This document shows positions 25,154-35,387 of a stretch of 64,000 bases of DNA, piece after piece. The DNA is from Hyphomicrobiaceae bacterium (GTDB taxonomy: Bacteria; Pseudomonadota; Alphaproteobacteria; Rhizobiales; Hyphomicrobiaceae): the NCBI GenBank assembly GCA_016793635.1, contig JAEUMD010000011.1, positions 469,070-533,069 on the forward strand, written 5' to 3'. The notes below the pieces were generated by a model. The model was not told where the DNA came from. It did no database searches and saw only the letters and a list, made by a program, of their open reading frames with translations. Numbering within the stretch: the stretch's first letter is position 1; the number at the start of each line of letters is the position of its first letter. A program made the translations under genes and the position numbers.

Positions 25154-26188
25154 CTAGCGCATCGGAACCGCGTACATCAATCCACCTTGCGACCAAATTC
25201 GATTCTGCCCCCGCGGCATGGCGAGTGCAGACCCCAAGCCGAGCGTGCGCTCGTAGACCTCGCCGTAGCTTCCCACCTGCCGCACGACGCGATAGGCCCA
25301 TCCCTCATCGAGCCCGAGCGCGGCACCCAGGTTCGAGCCAATGCCGAGGAAACGGCGCACGTCCTCGTGCTGTGTCTGACGGCGGGCGTCGACATTGTCG
25401 CTGGTGATCTGCAATTCCTCGGCTTCGATCAGCGCCGAGATCACCCACCGCACCACGGCGAACCAGCGGTCGTCGCCGACCCGCACGACGGGACCTCTCG
25501 GCTCCTTGCTGATGATCTCCGGCAGCAGCATATGGTCGCCCGGCGTGTCGAGAGCCGCGCGCACAGCCGCCAACGCCGATAGGTCCGCCGAGATCGCGGT
25601 GCAGCCTCCAGCGGCATACGTTGCGACCATATCGCTCCAGCGCTCCGACGTGACCAGCTGATGGCGCATGCGCTGGCGCGCGAAGAATGCCTCCGCGGCC
25701 TCGACCGCGCGCGTGCCGGATGCAACGCAGATCGAGGCACCGCTGAGCTCGAGTGCACTCGCCAATCCATGATGACGGGTCACCATGAAACCCTGACCAT
25801 CGAACAGCAAGGCATCGACGAAGCGGACCTGCAGCTCCGTGTCCCGGCTGAGCGTCCAAGACGCCGTCGCCGAAAGGAGGTCGATTTCGCCGGCTGCGAG
25901 CGCCCGCAACCCTTCCGCGCTGCCGAGGGGCCGCAGAACGACGAGGCTTGCATCCCCGAGCACCGCCGCAGCAACGGCGCGGCAGAACTCGACGTCGAGA
26001 CCGGCCCAAACCTCCGGCTTCTTCTGCATCGCGAAGCCCGGCACCTCGTCGCTGATGCCACAGATCAGTTGATTGCGCGCCTTGACGCTTTCGAGCGTCG
26101 CCGACATCGCCGGCCCCATGACGCCCAGCGCGCCAAAGGCGAAAGACAGGACGAGCACCAGGACATGAGGCAACACCAACCGGCCCAT
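25154..26188 (-). CDS. Amino-acid ABC transporter substrate-binding protein (AapJ/BztA type), orphan
   Basis: A 344-residue periplasmic binding protein of family 3. A signal peptide (about 1-29, ending GPAMSA) is followed by the typical VKARNQLICGISDEVPGFA opening. The family signature GLDVEFCRAVAAAVLG (63-78) lies just after the WAGLDVE motif. Length and wording match general L-amino-acid binding proteins of rhizobia (AapJ, BztA), which deliver to AapQMP-type permeases. No permease or ATPase gene is within reach here. The ATG at 26188 opens directly into the signal peptide; upstream in-frame sequence is not protein-like. Substrate is inferred from the family only. Confidence 0.82.
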   Translation of the reverse strand: MGRLVLPHVLVLVLSFAFGALGVMGPAMSATLESVKARNQLICGISDEVPGFAMQKKPEVWAGLDVEFCRAVAAAVLGDASLVVLRPLGSAEGLRALAAGEIDLLSATASWTLSRDTELQVRFVDALLFDGQGFMVTRHHGLASALELSGASICVASGTRAVEAAEAFFARQRMRHQLVTSERWSDMVATYAAGGCTAISADLSALAAVRAALDTPGDHMLLPEIISKEPRGPVVRVGDDRWFAVVRWVISALIEAEELQITSDNVDARRQTQHEDVRRFLGIGSNLGAALGLDEGWAYRVVRQVGSYGEVYERTLGLGSALAMPRGQNRIWSQGGLMYAVPMR

Positions 26189-26337
26189 CGAAACTGCGAG
26201 AACTGAAGATCGCGCGCCCTGGTTCCTGGCTGGGATGTATGGAGCCGATGAACCCGACGCTGTCAAAGTTGGTGGCACTGTCAAATTCTCGTCGAACGAG
26301 CGGCGTGGTACGTCGGGCGCAAAGGCCCCTACGTCGT

Positions 26338-26356
26338 CGGACAGTGTTGCTGTCCG
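26338..26356. promoter_or_regulatory. Perfect inverted repeat upstream of cystathionine beta-lyase
   Basis: CGGACAG (26338-26344) and CTGTCCG (26350-26356) form a 7-base-pair perfect arm pair around a TGTTG loop, about 150 bases before the metC-like start. It could be an operator or a leader hairpin. No T-tract follows, so it is not a standard terminator. No SAM riboswitch consensus was recognised around it. Confidence 0.3.
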
Positions 26357-26504
26357 CAATCGTGCTAATGAGGGCTGACGATGGCCGGTTGTCTCGCGCG
26401 CAGACTTGGCCGGTCCGGAAGCGGCGGTCAAGCCCTTGACCCCGGCGCGGATATGCGTCACAGGCGCCCTTCCACGGCATCGGCGAACAGCCCCCGAGGA
26501 CCAG

Positions 26505-27677
26505 ATGACGACGAAAAGCAAATTCGACGATGCGACGGGCGCCGTGCATCTCGGACGCGATCCACACGCCAATTCCGGGTTCGTCAACCCGCCCGTCTTC
26601 CGCGGATCGACGGTGCTGTTCCCGACACTCGCCGCCCTCAAGGCACGCTCGCAGCCCTTTACCTACGGACGACGGGCGACCCCGACGACCGTCGCGCTGA
26701 CCGACGCCCTCGCCGCACTCGATGGAGCGGCCGCGAGCGTGCTCACTTGCTCGGGCCTCCAGGCGGTGACGGCGGCCCTGCTCGCGTTCGTTCGCGCGGG
26801 CGACAGCATTCTGATGGTCGATACCGTCTATCAGCCGACGCGCAAATTCTGCGACACCACGCTGAAGACCATGGGCGTCGAGACGATCTACTACGACCCG
26901 CTGATCGGCGCCGGCATCGCCGGCCTGATCCGTCCCGACACGCGGCTGGTATTCACCGAGAGCCCCGGATCGCAGACGTTCGAGATGCAGGACATCCCAG
27001 CGATCGCCGCGGTGACGCGCGAAAAGGGCATCTGGCTCCTGATGGACAATACCTGGGCGAGCCCGCTTCTCTTCAAGCCGCTCGCGCACGGCGTCGATGT
27101 CTCGATCCAGGCGGCGACGAAATACATCGTCGGCCATGCCGACGCGATGCTGGGTGTCATCTCGGGCAACGAGCGCGCGGCACCCCACCTCGATCGCGTA
27201 AAGGAGGCGTTCGGCCTCTGCCCAGGATCGGAGGAAACCTACCTCGGCCTGCGCGGCTTAAGAACGCTCGACGTTCGCCTTCGCCGTCACCACACCTCCG
27301 GCATCGAGATCGCTGAGTGGCTCGCCCAACGCCCAGAGGTCGCGCGCGTCATCCATCCGGCGCTGCCGAGCCATCCGGGTCACGCGGTCTGGAAACGTGA
27401 CTTCAATGGCGCATCGGGGCTGTTTGCGTTCACGTTGAATCCCGTGCCGGAGGCTGCGCTCGCCGCGTTCGTCGATCACCTCGAACTGTTCGGGATGGGC
27501 TTTTCCTGGGGCGGCTATGAGAGCCTCATCCTGCCGTTCGATCCGCGCAGCTACCGCTCCGCGACGACGTGGAGTGAGCCCGGGCCGGCGCTGCGCATCC
27601 ACATCGGTCTCGAAACAGTGGAGGATCTGAAGCGCGACCTCGCCGCCGGTTTCGACCGGCTCAACGCGGCGCGCTGA
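26505..27677 (+). CDS. metC: Cystathionine beta-lyase
   Basis: A 390-residue PLP enzyme of the Cys/Met metabolism family that splits cystathionine to homocysteine, pyruvate and ammonia. The phosphate-binding Y-G-R block is at 54-56 (FTYGRRATPTT). The TCSGLQAVTAALLAF region (81-95) and DNTWASP (181-187) are present. The Schiff-base lysine is K206 in SIQAATKYIVGHAD. The C-terminal SWGGYESLILP motif favours the MetC group over gamma-synthases. The ATG at 26505 has GAGG 7 bases upstream. No other methionine gene is adjacent. Confidence 0.92.
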   Translation: MTTKSKFDDATGAVHLGRDPHANSGFVNPPVFRGSTVLFPTLAALKARSQPFTYGRRATPTTVALTDALAALDGAAASVLTCSGLQAVTAALLAFVRAGDSILMVDTVYQPTRKFCDTTLKTMGVETIYYDPLIGAGIAGLIRPDTRLVFTESPGSQTFEMQDIPAIAAVTREKGIWLLMDNTWASPLLFKPLAHGVDVSIQAATKYIVGHADAMLGVISGNERAAPHLDRVKEAFGLCPGSEETYLGLRGLRTLDVRLRRHHTSGIEIAEWLAQRPEVARVIHPALPSHPGHAVWKRDFNGASGLFAFTLNPVPEAALAAFVDHLELFGMGFSWGGYESLILPFDPRSYRSATTWSEPGPALRIHIGLETVEDLKRDLAAGFDRLNAAR

Positions 27678-27708
27678 TACGTGAGATGAGCCGCCCCGCG
27701 CGCCGCGC

Positions 27709-28473
27709 TCATCCCGCGCCGGTGAGCAGCCTGTTGAACTCTGCCACTGCAATCTCGACGGCATTGGCGATGAGCCCAGCGACCTCGGGCATCGCACCGA
27801 TGGCACCGGTATAGGCGACAGGGCCTACCGCCGCCGCCATGGCGTCAGGCACGTCTTCGCCTGCATGCAATCCGTCGCCGTTGAAGAAGCCGACGATCAC
27901 CGTCGGCGTCGAGTCCGCGGGGATGACGTCGTCCAGGAACGGTGCCTCTTCGAGATAAGCCGTGACCACGGTAGCAAATCGCGCCATTGCCCTAAGCTCC
28001 GCACCGACCGCCTCGGTTGCCTCAGCCGATGCACGAGACACCTTCGAGCCGTGACCAACGAGAAGCAGGCGGCAGGCCCCCGGTGCGTTACCGAGCTCGG
28101 CCTCGGCCACGGCAATCGCCTTGCGCATGACAAGCGCCGGCAATCCAGCGTCCGCCCCGAGTGGAGCGAGCACGCGGCAGCGTCCGGCATAGCCCGCGTC
28201 GGCGATGCGCTTGGGAATCTTGGTGCCGACGAAAAACCCAGCCGCCATGAAATACGGATAGACCAGGATGCGATGCGCGCCGCTGTTCGCGACCTGTGCG
28301 AGCGCCGCCTCGATGGTCGGCAGGCCGCTCAACACTCCGGCGGCAACAGGCGTCCCCGGCAGCGCGGCACCGACCGCCTTCGCGTGACCACGAAGGATGG
28401 CGTTGGAAAAATCGCGCCCGCGCTCGCCGTGTCCGACGACAATTACACCGACCTGTCTCGGCAACGTTGTCAT
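27709..28473 (-). CDS. CbiX/sirohydrochlorin chelatase family protein, two-domain
   Basis: A 254-residue protein with two tandem chelatase-like domains. The first opens with VIVVGHGERGRD (His near residue 15) and has YPYFMAAGFFVGTKIP. The second opens with LLLVGHGSKVSRA. CbiX proteins insert cobalt or nickel into sirohydrochlorin and relatives; the metal-binding His residues in each half are visible. Here it stands alone, with no other cobalamin or siroheme genes nearby, so the exact metal and tetrapyrrole are open. The ATG at 28473 follows AAGGA with good spacing. It converges on metC. Confidence 0.8.
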   Translation of the reverse strand: MTTLPRQVGVIVVGHGERGRDFSNAILRGHAKAVGAALPGTPVAAGVLSGLPTIEAALAQVANSGAHRILVYPYFMAAGFFVGTKIPKRIADAGYAGRCRVLAPLGADAGLPALVMRKAIAVAEAELGNAPGACRLLLVGHGSKVSRASAEATEAVGAELRAMARFATVVTAYLEEAPFLDDVIPADSTPTVIVGFFNGDGLHAGEDVPDAMAAAVGPVAYTGAIGAMPEVAGLIANAVEIAVAEFNRLLTGAG

Positions 28474-29115
28474 TGCGTCCTTCTCGACTTCCCCGCCTCG
28501 GCCATCCAGCGCTGAGCCCATAACGGTATTTCAACCCCGATGTCCGGGCCCTCAAGCGTTCGCCCATCTCGCAGCGGCATACTGGGCCCGGCTCGATCAA
28601 GTGTCTCTACGGCAGCGGCGGGGGCTGCGGATCCCTGGAGAATAGATGTCGGCACTCTGGGCGTAGTGTGCAACCGTCCGGCGTCGATTGAAACGCGGTG
28701 GATGCGACGTCCCCATGACAGGTCGGCGCAAAAACGAAAAACATGCCGTTTACGTCAACGTCAACTGGGTCTAGTGTCACGCCCGGTCGGGGAGTGGTGA
28801 CAGTTCTGGCCCATTGTGCTCCCCGCACGCTGTTGCGCCGTTCAATCGACAGCGTGATGTCCAGAAGCGGTGGCGAAATCGGAATTGGGGCGAGGTTGCG
28901 GACAGGTCCGGCGATCACGGCAGCGGCCATGGTTTGTTGAAGCCGCCCCCCCTGAAAGCACAATCGGCAAAGCCTAACATCGGTCATTCGACCGGGCCGG
29001 CCGCAGTCGGTTCTTGCGCGGCAGGCATTTCGCCGTGCAATGAATGGCAGTCATAAAAAAATCGACCCGGAGCACCGCTCGCGATGCATCCAGGGCTGAG
29101 GGAGGAAAGAGACCG
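28474..29115. other. Long intergenic region upstream of the thiolase gene
   Basis: About 640 bases without a supported gene. Short frames on both strands translate poorly. It contains the ACGT-type palindrome listed at 28749-28764, an A-run at 29055-29060 and a strong GGAGGA ribosome site for the thiolase. Confidence 0.45.
28749..28764. promoter_or_regulatory. ACGT-type operator candidate (LiuR/FadR-like)
   Basis: TTTACGTCAACGTCAA is a near-palindrome with two ACGT cores two bases apart. MerR-type regulators of branched-chain and fatty-acid breakdown (LiuR) recognise ACGT-rich palindromes of this shape. It lies about 350 bases upstream of a thiolase and fused hydratase/dehydrogenase pair, which fits such a regulon. 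The regulator is not in the window. Confidence 0.35.
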
Positions 29116-30324
<1,209 letters not shown>

Positions 30325-30390
30325 GCCGCTCGCGCGCCGACGTCCGCCGTTTCCAACACATCCGGAAGCACTCGCAAGGGTTCCTTCGCC

Positions 30391-32646
30391 ATGAAGAACG
30401 TCACTCTTTCCGTCGACGCCGACGGCATCGCGCTGCTCACCTGGGACATGCCCGGCCGGTCCATGAACGTGCTGTCTGAGGAGTCGATCCGCGACTACGG
30501 CGCGGCGGTCGACGAGGTGATCGCGTCGCCTGCGATCAAGGGATGCGTCGTCACCTCGGCCAAGCGCGATTTCATCGCCGGCGCCGACCTCGCCATGCTC
30601 GGCGGCTGGTCGGCAAAGGTCGCCGGGCTGCCACCGGTCGAAGCGGCGAAGCAGATCTTCGGCTGGACGATGTCGCTTCAGACCCTGCTCCGCCGCCTCG
30701 AGGCGTGCGGCAAGCCCGTCGCGTCGGCCATCCCGGGAACGGCCCTCGGCGGCGGCCTCGAGGTGGTGCTCGCCACGCACCATCGCGTAATGGCAGCGAA
30801 CGACAAAGCGCAGCTCGGTCTGCCCGAGGTCAAGCTCGGGCTCATGCCGGGAGCCGGCGGCACGCAGCGCGTGACGCGTATGGTCGGCGTCATGGCGGCG
30901 GCACCCTTACTGCTCGAAGGCCGCTCGCTCAGCCCGGCGGAAGCACTGAAGCTTGGCATCGTGCATCAGGTCGTGGCGCCCGGCGACATTGTCGAAACGG
31001 CGAAGACGTGGGTGCGCACCAACATCGCCGAAGCAGAACGGGTCGCGGCGGCGCGCGCGGCCGGTGACAAGAAGGCCGTGCCCGCGTTCGCGCCGGCCTG
31101 GGACCAGCCCAAGTACAAGCTGCCGGGCGGCGGACCGCAGACGCCGACGGGGTTCCCGGTCTTCATGGGCGGCGGCGCGCAGATCCGGAAGAATTCGTAT
31201 GCGCTCTACGAGGCGCCGAAGGCTATTCTCGCCGCGGTCTACGAGGGCGTGCAGGTGCCCTTCGATACCGCGCTGCGCATCGAGGCCGGCTACTTCACCA
31301 AGCTCGTCCTTGGACCGCAGTCGCGCAACATGATCCGCTCGCTGTTCGCGTCGAAGCAGGCCCTGGAGAAAGGCGCACACCGCCCGGCCGGCGTTACCGA
31401 CATGAGCGTCAAGAAGCTCGGCGTACTTGGCGGCGGCGGGTTCATGGGGGCCGGCATCGCCAACGTCGCGGCAGGTGCCGGCATCGAGGTCGTCGTGCTC
31501 GACCAGACCGAGGAGGCAGCCGCCAAGGCCAAGGCGCATGCCGAGAAGGAAGCCTTTGCCCGCGTCGCCAAGGGCCGGATGACGGAGGATGCCGCGAAGG
31601 CTCTGCTCGCGCGCATCACCACCACCGCCGATTACGCCCAGCTCGCCGGCGCCGATCTCGTCGTCGAGGCCGTGTTCGAGCACCCCGACGTCAAGCGTCA
31701 GGTGATCGAGGCCGCAGAACGCCACCTGCCCGTGTCGGCGGTATTCGCCTCCAACACCTCGACCATTCCGATTTCCGACCTCGCCGAGCGCTCGAAGCGT
31801 CCTGAGCGGTTCATCGGCATCCACTTCTTCTCGCCTGTCGAGAAGATGCCGCTCGTCGAGATCATCACCGGGCGCAAGACCGGTGATGAAGCGCTCGCCA
31901 AAGCGCTCGATTTCGTCCGCCAGATCCGCAAGACGCCGATCGTCGTGAAGGACGCGCGCTTCTTCTATGCCAACCGTTGCGTGCTCCGCTACATCGAGGA
32001 GGCGCACTACATGCTGAGCGAAGGCGTGAAGCCGGCGCTGATCGAGAACGCGGCGCGCATGATCGGCATGCCAGTCGGCCCGCTCGCCTTGAACGACGAG
32101 ACAGCGCTCGACCTGGGCGTCAAGATCGCGAAGACTACCAAGGCCGCACTCGGCGCCGCCTACAAGGAGCACCCGGCGGAAGCACGCATCGAGGACATGG
32201 TGACGCGACTTGGCCGCCTCGGGCGCAAGGCCTCGAAGGGATTCTACGACTATCCCGAGAAGGGCAAGGGCAAGAAGCGGCTGTGGCCGGGGCTCGCCGA
32301 GATCTTCCCGCTCGCCGCCGAGCAGCCGGATGTCGAGGAGCTGAAGCTGCGCTTCCTCACCGTTCAGGCGGTGGAGGCGGTGCGCGCACTCGCGGACGGC
32401 GTGATATCGGACGTGCGCGAAGCCGATGTCGGCGCGATTTTCGGCTGGGGTTTCGCGCCGTGGTCGGGCGGACCGATCTCCTACATCGATACGCTCGGAC
32501 CGGATCGGTTCCTGCGCCACTGCGACCGCCTCGAGGCCCGCTTCGGCGAGCGTTACACGCCGCCCGCTCTGCTGCGCGACGTCGCCGCCCGAGGCGAAAC
32601 ATTCTATGGGCGCCAGGTGGGACAGGCGGGCGGCAAGGCCGCGTGA
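30391..32646 (+). CDS. Fused enoyl-CoA hydratase/3-hydroxyacyl-CoA dehydrogenase (FadB/FadJ type)
   Basis: A 751-residue bifunctional beta-oxidation enzyme. The N-terminal crotonase domain (about 1-200) has the oxyanion-hole region FIAGADLAML (58-67) and GTALGGGLEVVLATHHRV. A linker follows, then the NAD-binding Rossmann domain starting near 345 (VLGGGGFMGAGIANVAA), with the catalytic block FIGIHFFSPVEKMPLVEII. The C-terminal 3HCDH domain is duplicated (ARFFYANR region; later FGWGFAPWSGGPISYID). Together with the thiolase just upstream it converts enoyl-CoA to acetyl-CoA in the cytosol. An ACGT-type palindrome upstream of the pair may control it. Confidence 0.93.
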   Translation: MKNVTLSVDADGIALLTWDMPGRSMNVLSEESIRDYGAAVDEVIASPAIKGCVVTSAKRDFIAGADLAMLGGWSAKVAGLPPVEAAKQIFGWTMSLQTLLRRLEACGKPVASAIPGTALGGGLEVVLATHHRVMAANDKAQLGLPEVKLGLMPGAGGTQRVTRMVGVMAAAPLLLEGRSLSPAEALKLGIVHQVVAPGDIVETAKTWVRTNIAEAERVAAARAAGDKKAVPAFAPAWDQPKYKLPGGGPQTPTGFPVFMGGGAQIRKNSYALYEAPKAILAAVYEGVQVPFDTALRIEAGYFTKLVLGPQSRNMIRSLFASKQALEKGAHRPAGVTDMSVKKLGVLGGGGFMGAGIANVAAGAGIEVVVLDQTEEAAAKAKAHAEKEAFARVAKGRMTEDAAKALLARITTTADYAQLAGADLVVEAVFEHPDVKRQVIEAAERHLPVSAVFASNTSTIPISDLAERSKRPERFIGIHFFSPVEKMPLVEIITGRKTGDEALAKALDFVRQIRKTPIVVKDARFFYANRCVLRYIEEAHYMLSEGVKPALIENAARMIGMPVGPLALNDETALDLGVKIAKTTKAALGAAYKEHPAEARIEDMVTRLGRLGRKASKGFYDYPEKGKGKKRLWPGLAEIFPLAAEQPDVEELKLRFLTVQAVEAVRALADGVISDVREADVGAIFGWGFAPWSGGPISYIDTLGPDRFLRHCDRLEARFGERYTPPALLRDVAARGETFYGRQVGQAGGKAA

Positions 32647-32794
32647 GGTCTGGCTCCCCCGCATTCGGGGGGTGATCCCAGTATGCGATCGGTGGGGAGT
32701 GCGTTTGGCGGCTTCGAAGAATTGCGAATGCGCGGTCTTCGAAGTCCGCAGCCTCGCCACCTCGGGTCGTGTCAGGCGGCGGCGACGAAGTCTC

Positions 32795-33688
32795 TCAGCC
32801 CCCGCAGCCGCAGGCGCCTTCGTCCGCGTAGCCGCCCCCTTGCCCGCTTCCCGCGGGCACGGGATTGCCGCAGCGGTGGCACAGCCTGTGCGTGCCCTGG
32901 CTCAGCGCGTGCCCGACTGAAACGCGCTCGTCGAACACATAGCACTCCCCGCGCCACAGGCTCTCGGACGGCGGCACATGCTCGAGATAGGAGAGAATGC
33001 CGCCCTTCAGGTGGTAGACCTCGTCGAAGCCGAGCTTGCGCACCAGCGCGGTCGCCTTCTCGCAGCGAATGCCGCCGGTGCAGAACATGGCGATGCGCTG
33101 CGGCCGCTCGCCGCGCGCCAGCCGCTCCACCATCCAACCCGGAAACTGCCGGAACGAACGTGTCGCGGGCTCGACGGCGCCGACGAACGTGCCGATTCCC
33201 ACCTCGTAGGCGTTGCGGGTGTCGATCACCAGCGTTCCCGGGTCGGAAATCAAAGCGTTCCAGTCTCGGGGCGCCACGTAACGGCCGACGCTCTCCAGCG
33301 GGTCGATACCCTCGACGCCCATGGTGACGATCTCGCGCTTCAACCGCACCTTCATGCGCCCGAACGGCATGGTGCGGGCGGTCGAGTACTTCACGTCGGC
33401 ATCGGCGAGAGCTGGAACAGCGCGGATGAAGCCGAGCACGCTTGCAATTCCCTCGGCGGTACCCGCGATGGTTCCGTTGATGCCCTCGTGCGCCAGCAAC
33501 AACGTGCCCTTGATGCCGGCTCGGAGCGCGCAATCAAGCAGCGGTTCGCGTAAGCGCTCGAACTCATCGAGTGGTGCAAAGCGATAGAGCGCGGCAACGA
33601 CGACCGGGACGGTCGCGCTCGCGGTGTCCTCACCGTGGCCGGTGCCCGCGACACTCATATCTCGGCTGCTTTCGGGTTGCTCGCTCAT
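32795..33688 (-). CDS. trhO: tRNA uridine(34) hydroxylase TrhO (rhodanese-related, YceA)
   Basis: A 297-residue protein of the YceA/TrhO family, which forms 5-hydroxyuridine at the wobble position of tRNAs. The N-terminal acylphosphatase-like part has [16 protein letters not shown] (61-76). The rhodanese domain carries the active cysteine C203 in [12 protein letters not shown]. The tail has a CHRCGNP cysteine pair typical of the family, though the extreme C-terminus here is Gly-rich with a final CGCGG. ATG 33688 is taken as start (MSEQPES); 33721 is a possible upstream start without a ribosome site. Confidence 0.92.
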   Translation of the reverse strand: MSEQPESSRDMSVAGTGHGEDTASATVPVVVAALYRFAPLDEFERLREPLLDCALRAGIKGTLLLAHEGINGTIAGTAEGIASVLGFIRAVPALADADVKYSTARTMPFGRMKVRLKREIVTMGVEGIDPLESVGRYVAPRDWNALISDPGTLVIDTRNAYEVGIGTFVGAVEPATRSFRQFPGWMVERLARGERPQRIAMFCTGGIRCEKATALVRKLGFDEVYHLKGGILSYLEHVPPSESLWRGECYVFDERVSVGHALSQGTHRLCHRCGNPVPAGSGQGGGYADEGACGCGG

Positions 33689-33921
33689 CTCGATCCCATC
33701 GACGTCGCCTGCCCTGGCCATGGTTGTCGCCGCGTCACGCCACGTCGCTTAGCGCGCTGTTTGAAAAATGTCGCGTGGAGCAGCACTTTTCAACGCTCGA
33801 CATGTTGCGGCGATATCGCATTCACATTTATGCTTTGCATTGCCACTTGACCCACCTTTGCAGATCCATCGAATCACGAGATCGTTCGTTCTCGTGGCCA
33901 TTCATCAAGGAGAAGTCAGCC

Positions 33922-34014
33922 ATGGCAGCAGCGAAGAAGGCAGCGGCGAAGAAGCCCGCCGCGAAGAAGGCGCCAGCCAAGAAGCCCGCCGCGAAAGCAG
34001 CGAAGAAGAAGTAA
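33922..34014 (+). CDS. Tiny Lys/Ala/Pro-rich histone H1-like peptide (30 aa)
   Basis: A 30-residue peptide made almost only of Ala, Lys and Pro in repeats like KKPAAKKA and AKKPAAKAA, ending KKK. It resembles the DNA-binding tails of bacterial H1-like and AlgP-type proteins and would be strongly basic. The ATG at 33922 follows AAGGAG with 8 bases spacing, a near-ideal ribosome site, which argues for a real gene despite the length. The codons for Lys are AAG and for Ala/Pro GC-rich, as in the neighbours. A perfect hairpin (34096-34117) lies about 80 bases downstream. A role in nucleoid binding is an inference. Confidence 0.68.
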   Translation: MAAAKKAAAKKPAAKKAPAKKPAAKAAKKK

Positions 34015-34350
34015 GTCGGCGAGCGTTCTGATCCGTGGCTCCGGCCCTCCCGGCGCTGTGCGGAACGGACCCGGCATCTTACATCGACCATCCGGCGGGC
34101 GCTCCTCAGAGCGCCCGTTGTGCGTCAGGCGGAAGCGCCGTTGCCCGACCGTTCGGGCCGCTTCCCGGCCAGCGCTTTCCACCCGCCGACCTCGCGGCCC
34201 CCTCGCCCCACCGTTCAACCCACCCAATCGCATAGTTCGCGCCCGCTCGAGCGGGCTGCTACCACATCGCCGTGGCCCAGCCCCCTGCGATCTGCTATTG
34301 CGACCGCGATTTCCGGGCCGATCCGGGCGAGACAAGAGGAGACAACCCCC
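34015..34350. other. Intergenic region after the Lys-rich peptide gene
   Basis: These 336 bases hold no convincing gene. A perfect 9-base-pair hairpin is at 34096-34117, and a ribosome site AGAGGAG precedes the next gene at about 34335-34341. No other signal was recognised. Confidence 0.4.
34096..34120 (+). terminator. Putative terminator hairpin after the Lys-rich peptide gene
   Basis: CGGGCGCTC (34096-34104) pairs perfectly with GAGCGCCCG (34109-34117) around a CTCA loop, followed by TTG. The stem is strong but the T-tract is only two to three bases, so termination efficiency is uncertain. Confidence 0.45.
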
Positions 34351-34782
34351 ATGAGCACCACCCCGACGAACGGCCCGCGCGCCGCCACCCTGGCCCTGCT
34401 CACCCGCTATTACGATGCCTTCAACAAGGGCGATAGCGACGGCATGCTGGCCTGCCTGACGGACGACGTGATCCACGACGTGAACCAGGGCGAGCGCCGC
34501 ATCGGCCTCGACAAGTTCCGCGCGTTCAATGCACGCATGGATCACCACTACAAGGAGCGTCTCGAGGGCATCGTTCTGATGGCGAGCGAGGACGGCAGCC
34601 GGGCCGCCGCCGAGTTCAACGTCCACGGCACCTACCTCAACACCGACGCCGGACTGCCCGACGCCAACGGCCAGACGTATGTGCTGCCCGCCGGCACGTT
34701 CTTCGCAATCCGCGACGGTAAGATCGCCCGCGTCACCACCTACTACAATCTGACCGACTGGATCGCGCAGGTCGTCGGCTGA
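34351..34782 (+). CDS. Ketosteroid isomerase-related/SnoaL-like (NTF2-fold) protein
   Basis: A 143-residue protein of the NTF2-like superfamily. The opening LLTRYYDAFNKGDSDGMLACL (17-37) and the middle HDVNQGERRIGLDKFRAF block are typical of nuclear-transport-factor-2-like enzymes and of the ketosteroid isomerase-related group. The C-terminal beta strands end with a WIAQVVG tail. These proteins may be isomerases, hydrolases or small-molecule binders; nothing here fixes the substrate. A ribosome site AGAGGAG lies 9 bases upstream. It precedes panD by 70 bases on the same strand. Confidence 0.8.
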   Translation: MSTTPTNGPRAATLALLTRYYDAFNKGDSDGMLACLTDDVIHDVNQGERRIGLDKFRAFNARMDHHYKERLEGIVLMASEDGSRAAAEFNVHGTYLNTDAGLPDANGQTYVLPAGTFFAIRDGKIARVTTYYNLTDWIAQVVG

Positions 34783-34852
34783 GCCTCGACCCATCCGCGA
34801 TGCCCAACGTGCCATCGCCCTTGCCTCCGCCGACACCTGAGGGAGCCCGGCC

Positions 34853-35212
34853 ATGATGCTGACCATGCTCAAGTGCAAGCTGCACCGCGCCACCGTGACC
34901 GAGTGCGACCTTCATTACGAAGGCTCGATCTCGATCGATTCCAAGTTGATCGAGGCGTCGGGCTTGCTGATCAACGAGCGCGTCGAGATCTACAACATCG
35001 ACAACGGCGAGCGCTTCGCGACCTATGTCATCGAGGGCGAGCGGGGCTCGGGCGTGATCGGCCTCAACGGCGCGGCCGCACGCAAGGCTTGCGTCGGCGA
35101 CAAGCTCATCATCTGCGCCTACGCCAGCATGAGCGAGGACGAGGCGCGGAGCTACAAGCCGACCGTCGTCATCTGCGGCGCTAAGAACAAGGCGGGGAAG
35201 GCCAAGGGTTAG
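34853..35212 (+). CDS. panD: Aspartate 1-decarboxylase
   Basis: A 119-residue pro-enzyme that makes beta-alanine from aspartate for pantothenate and CoA. The self-cleavage site is Gly24-Ser25 in HYEGSISID; Ser25 becomes the pyruvoyl group. [20 protein letters not shown] and the [22 protein letters not shown] block (66-87) are the family's active-site wall and core. Length fits. The ribosome site GAGGGAG precedes the ATG. Other pantothenate genes are not nearby. Confidence 0.96.
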   Translation: MMLTMLKCKLHRATVTECDLHYEGSISIDSKLIEASGLLINERVEIYNIDNGERFATYVIEGERGSGVIGLNGAAARKACVGDKLIICAYASMSEDEARSYKPTVVICGAKNKAGKAKG

Positions 35213-35387
35213 TGTTCCGGTCGTCACTGACGGGCGATCGGTGCCTGCCCGAAAAAGGGTGGCCGAGACGACCAAGCGGGCGAGCCCCCGGAGACGCGGC
35301 CGACGCCTCGCGCTCCGGCCTGGAGGTTGCCGATCCCGCCCGCGCGGCCGATATTCAGGCAACGAACGCCGCCGACGGGAGGAGCCC

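Noticed and set aside
26190-26504. SAM riboswitch upstream of metC
   Set aside because: No SAM-I or SAM-II consensus or pseudoknot was recognised; only a simple 7-base-pair hairpin is present.
25305-27188. 627-residue minus-strand frame across the binding-protein and metC genes
   Set aside because: It covers two genes with clear motifs in other frames and has low-quality composition.
30907-32760. 617-residue open frame on the minus strand
   Set aside because: Antisense to the fused hydratase/dehydrogenase gene, which has full catalytic motifs; no domain on this strand.
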